A DNA stretch of 23,429 nt from JAVBSN01 sp031556525 (GTDB taxonomy: Bacteria > Bacillota > Clostridia > Lachnospirales > Lachnospiraceae): the NCBI GenBank assembly GCA_031556525.1, contig JAVBSS010000029.1, positions 1 through 23,429 on the forward strand. Reading direction: 5' to 3'. Below are positions 22,793 to 23,429 of this stretch, piece after piece. Every line of letters begins with the position of its first letter. Position 1 is the first letter of the stretch. The notes under the pieces are model-generated. The model did no database searches. It was not told the origin of the DNA and was given only the letters and a program-made list of their open reading frames with translations. The position numbers and the translations under genes were made by a program.

Positions 22793-23429
22793 TTATGCTT
22801 GTCCTACTGAACCGAATAATTCCATTTTCTCTTTAACTGTTGCGCTAATAGCTGCAGCACCTGGAGCTAATAACTTACGAGGGTCAAATCCTTTACCTTC
22901 TTTATCTTTACCAGACTCGATGTATGCTCTAGTAGCTTCTTGGAATGATAATTGACACTCTGTATTAACGTTAATCTTTGCAACGCCAAGTGAGATTGCT
23001 TTCTTAATCATATCCTCAGGAATACCAGTACCACCGTGTAATACTAAAGGCATATCTCCTGTTAATTGTTGGATAGCATCTAAAGTCTCAAAGCTAAGAC
23101 CTTCCCAGTTATCTGGGTATTTACCATGAATATTACCGATACCAGCTGCTAACATAGTAACACCTAAATCAGCTACTGCTTTACACTCATTAGCATCTGC
23201 ACATTCACCTTTACCAACTACTCCATCTTCTTCTCCACCGATTGAACCAACTTCTGCCTCTAAAGAAATTCCTTTACCAGCGCAGATGCCTACTAATTCA
23301 GTAGTCTTTGCAATGTTTTCTTCGATTGGATAGTGAGAACCATCAAACATAACTGAAGAGAAACCTGCATCTATACAAGCTAAAGCTCCTTCGTAACTAC
23401 CGTGATCTAAATGAAGTGCTACTGGAACT
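22793..23429 (-). CDS. fba: Class II fructose-bisphosphate aldolase, N-terminus beyond window
   Basis: The frame is open to the right edge, so the first part is missing; about 211 residues are seen. The visible part starts VPVALHLDHGSYEGALACID, where the LDHG motif has the catalytic Asp and a zinc His. It continues with VMFDGSHYPIEENI, EAEVGSIGGEEDG (Glu in the active-site loop), a second zinc His in NIHGKYP, a third in VLHGGTGIPED, and AKINVNTE for the phosphate end. The enzyme cleaves fructose 1,6-bisphosphate into glyceraldehyde 3-phosphate and dihydroxyacetone phosphate in glycolysis. Its less AT-rich codon use fits a highly expressed housekeeping gene. It is upstream of, and codirectional with, the SMC-like operon but separated by its own strong terminator. 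Confidence 0.96.
   Translation of the reverse strand, partial: VPVALHLDHGSYEGALACIDAGFSSVMFDGSHYPIEENIAKTTELVGICAGKGISLEAEVGSIGGEEDGVVGKGECADANECKAVADLGVTMLAAGIGNIHGKYPDNWEGLSFETLDAIQQLTGDMPLVLHGGTGIPEDMIKKAISLGVAKINVNTECQLSFQEATRAYIESGKDKEGKGFDPRKLLAPGAAAISATVKEKMELFGSVGQA

Overview
The window is AT-rich and densely coding. It has short clostridial-type promoters (TTGnnn-N17-TATAAT), strong AGGAGG-like ribosome binding sites and many compact intrinsic terminators. BspA-like surface proteins with choline-binding-like tails, a G5/LysM/M23 cell-wall hydrolase, tandem lipoproteins, a 4Fe-4S/Crp-Fnr pair and a class II fructose-bisphosphate aldolase together suggest an anaerobic Gram-positive Clostridia member, most likely Lachnospiraceae. 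That placement is inference from gene content; there is no rRNA or tRNA in the window.

Positions 1-4.8 kb (all minus strand) form a cell-surface block. Two tandem BspA-like leucine-rich-repeat proteins come first, the left one cut by the window edge. They share their terminator, promoter region, signal peptide and wall-binding tail but differ in LRR number. A membrane-anchored LysM-G5-M23 endopeptidase follows, with a WalR-like box at its promoter. Positions 4.8-6.0 kb hold a flavin reductase-like gene divergent from a small single-domain Ig-like protein.

Positions 6.0-6.7 kb hold a small ORF resembling the PBECR4 RNase-like family. It is preceded by a GC-richer, hairpin-rich stretch of about 200 nt with its own promoter and a perfect intrinsic terminator that ends just before the ORF's ribosome binding site. 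This is either an attenuated leader or an ncRNA/toxin arrangement. Positions 6.7-11.8 kb (minus) are probably one transcription unit: a membrane-anchored Amidase_2 protein, a one-TM protein built of two repeated halves, and two paralogous lipoproteins.

Positions 12-15.3 kb hold a SIR2-domain protein (candidate NAD-dependent defence protein) and a Crp/Fnr regulator divergent from a 4Fe-4S protein. A perfect 16-bp palindrome between the last two is placed to activate the ferredoxin gene and repress the regulator.

Positions 15.3-22.6 kb are the most interesting part. A three-gene, translationally coupled operon encodes a kleisin-like, a kite-like and a 1473-residue SMC-like protein, the composition of a Wadjet (JetABC) or Mks condensin. 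No JetD/TOPRIM nuclease gene is visible. The ATPase has an unusual Walker A and an Asn where the catalytic Glu is expected. A small GIY-YIG protein lies directly downstream. Upstream of the operon are two tandem hairpins with an identical 13-nt loop and compensatory stem changes. The window ends inside fba, which has a perfect terminator.
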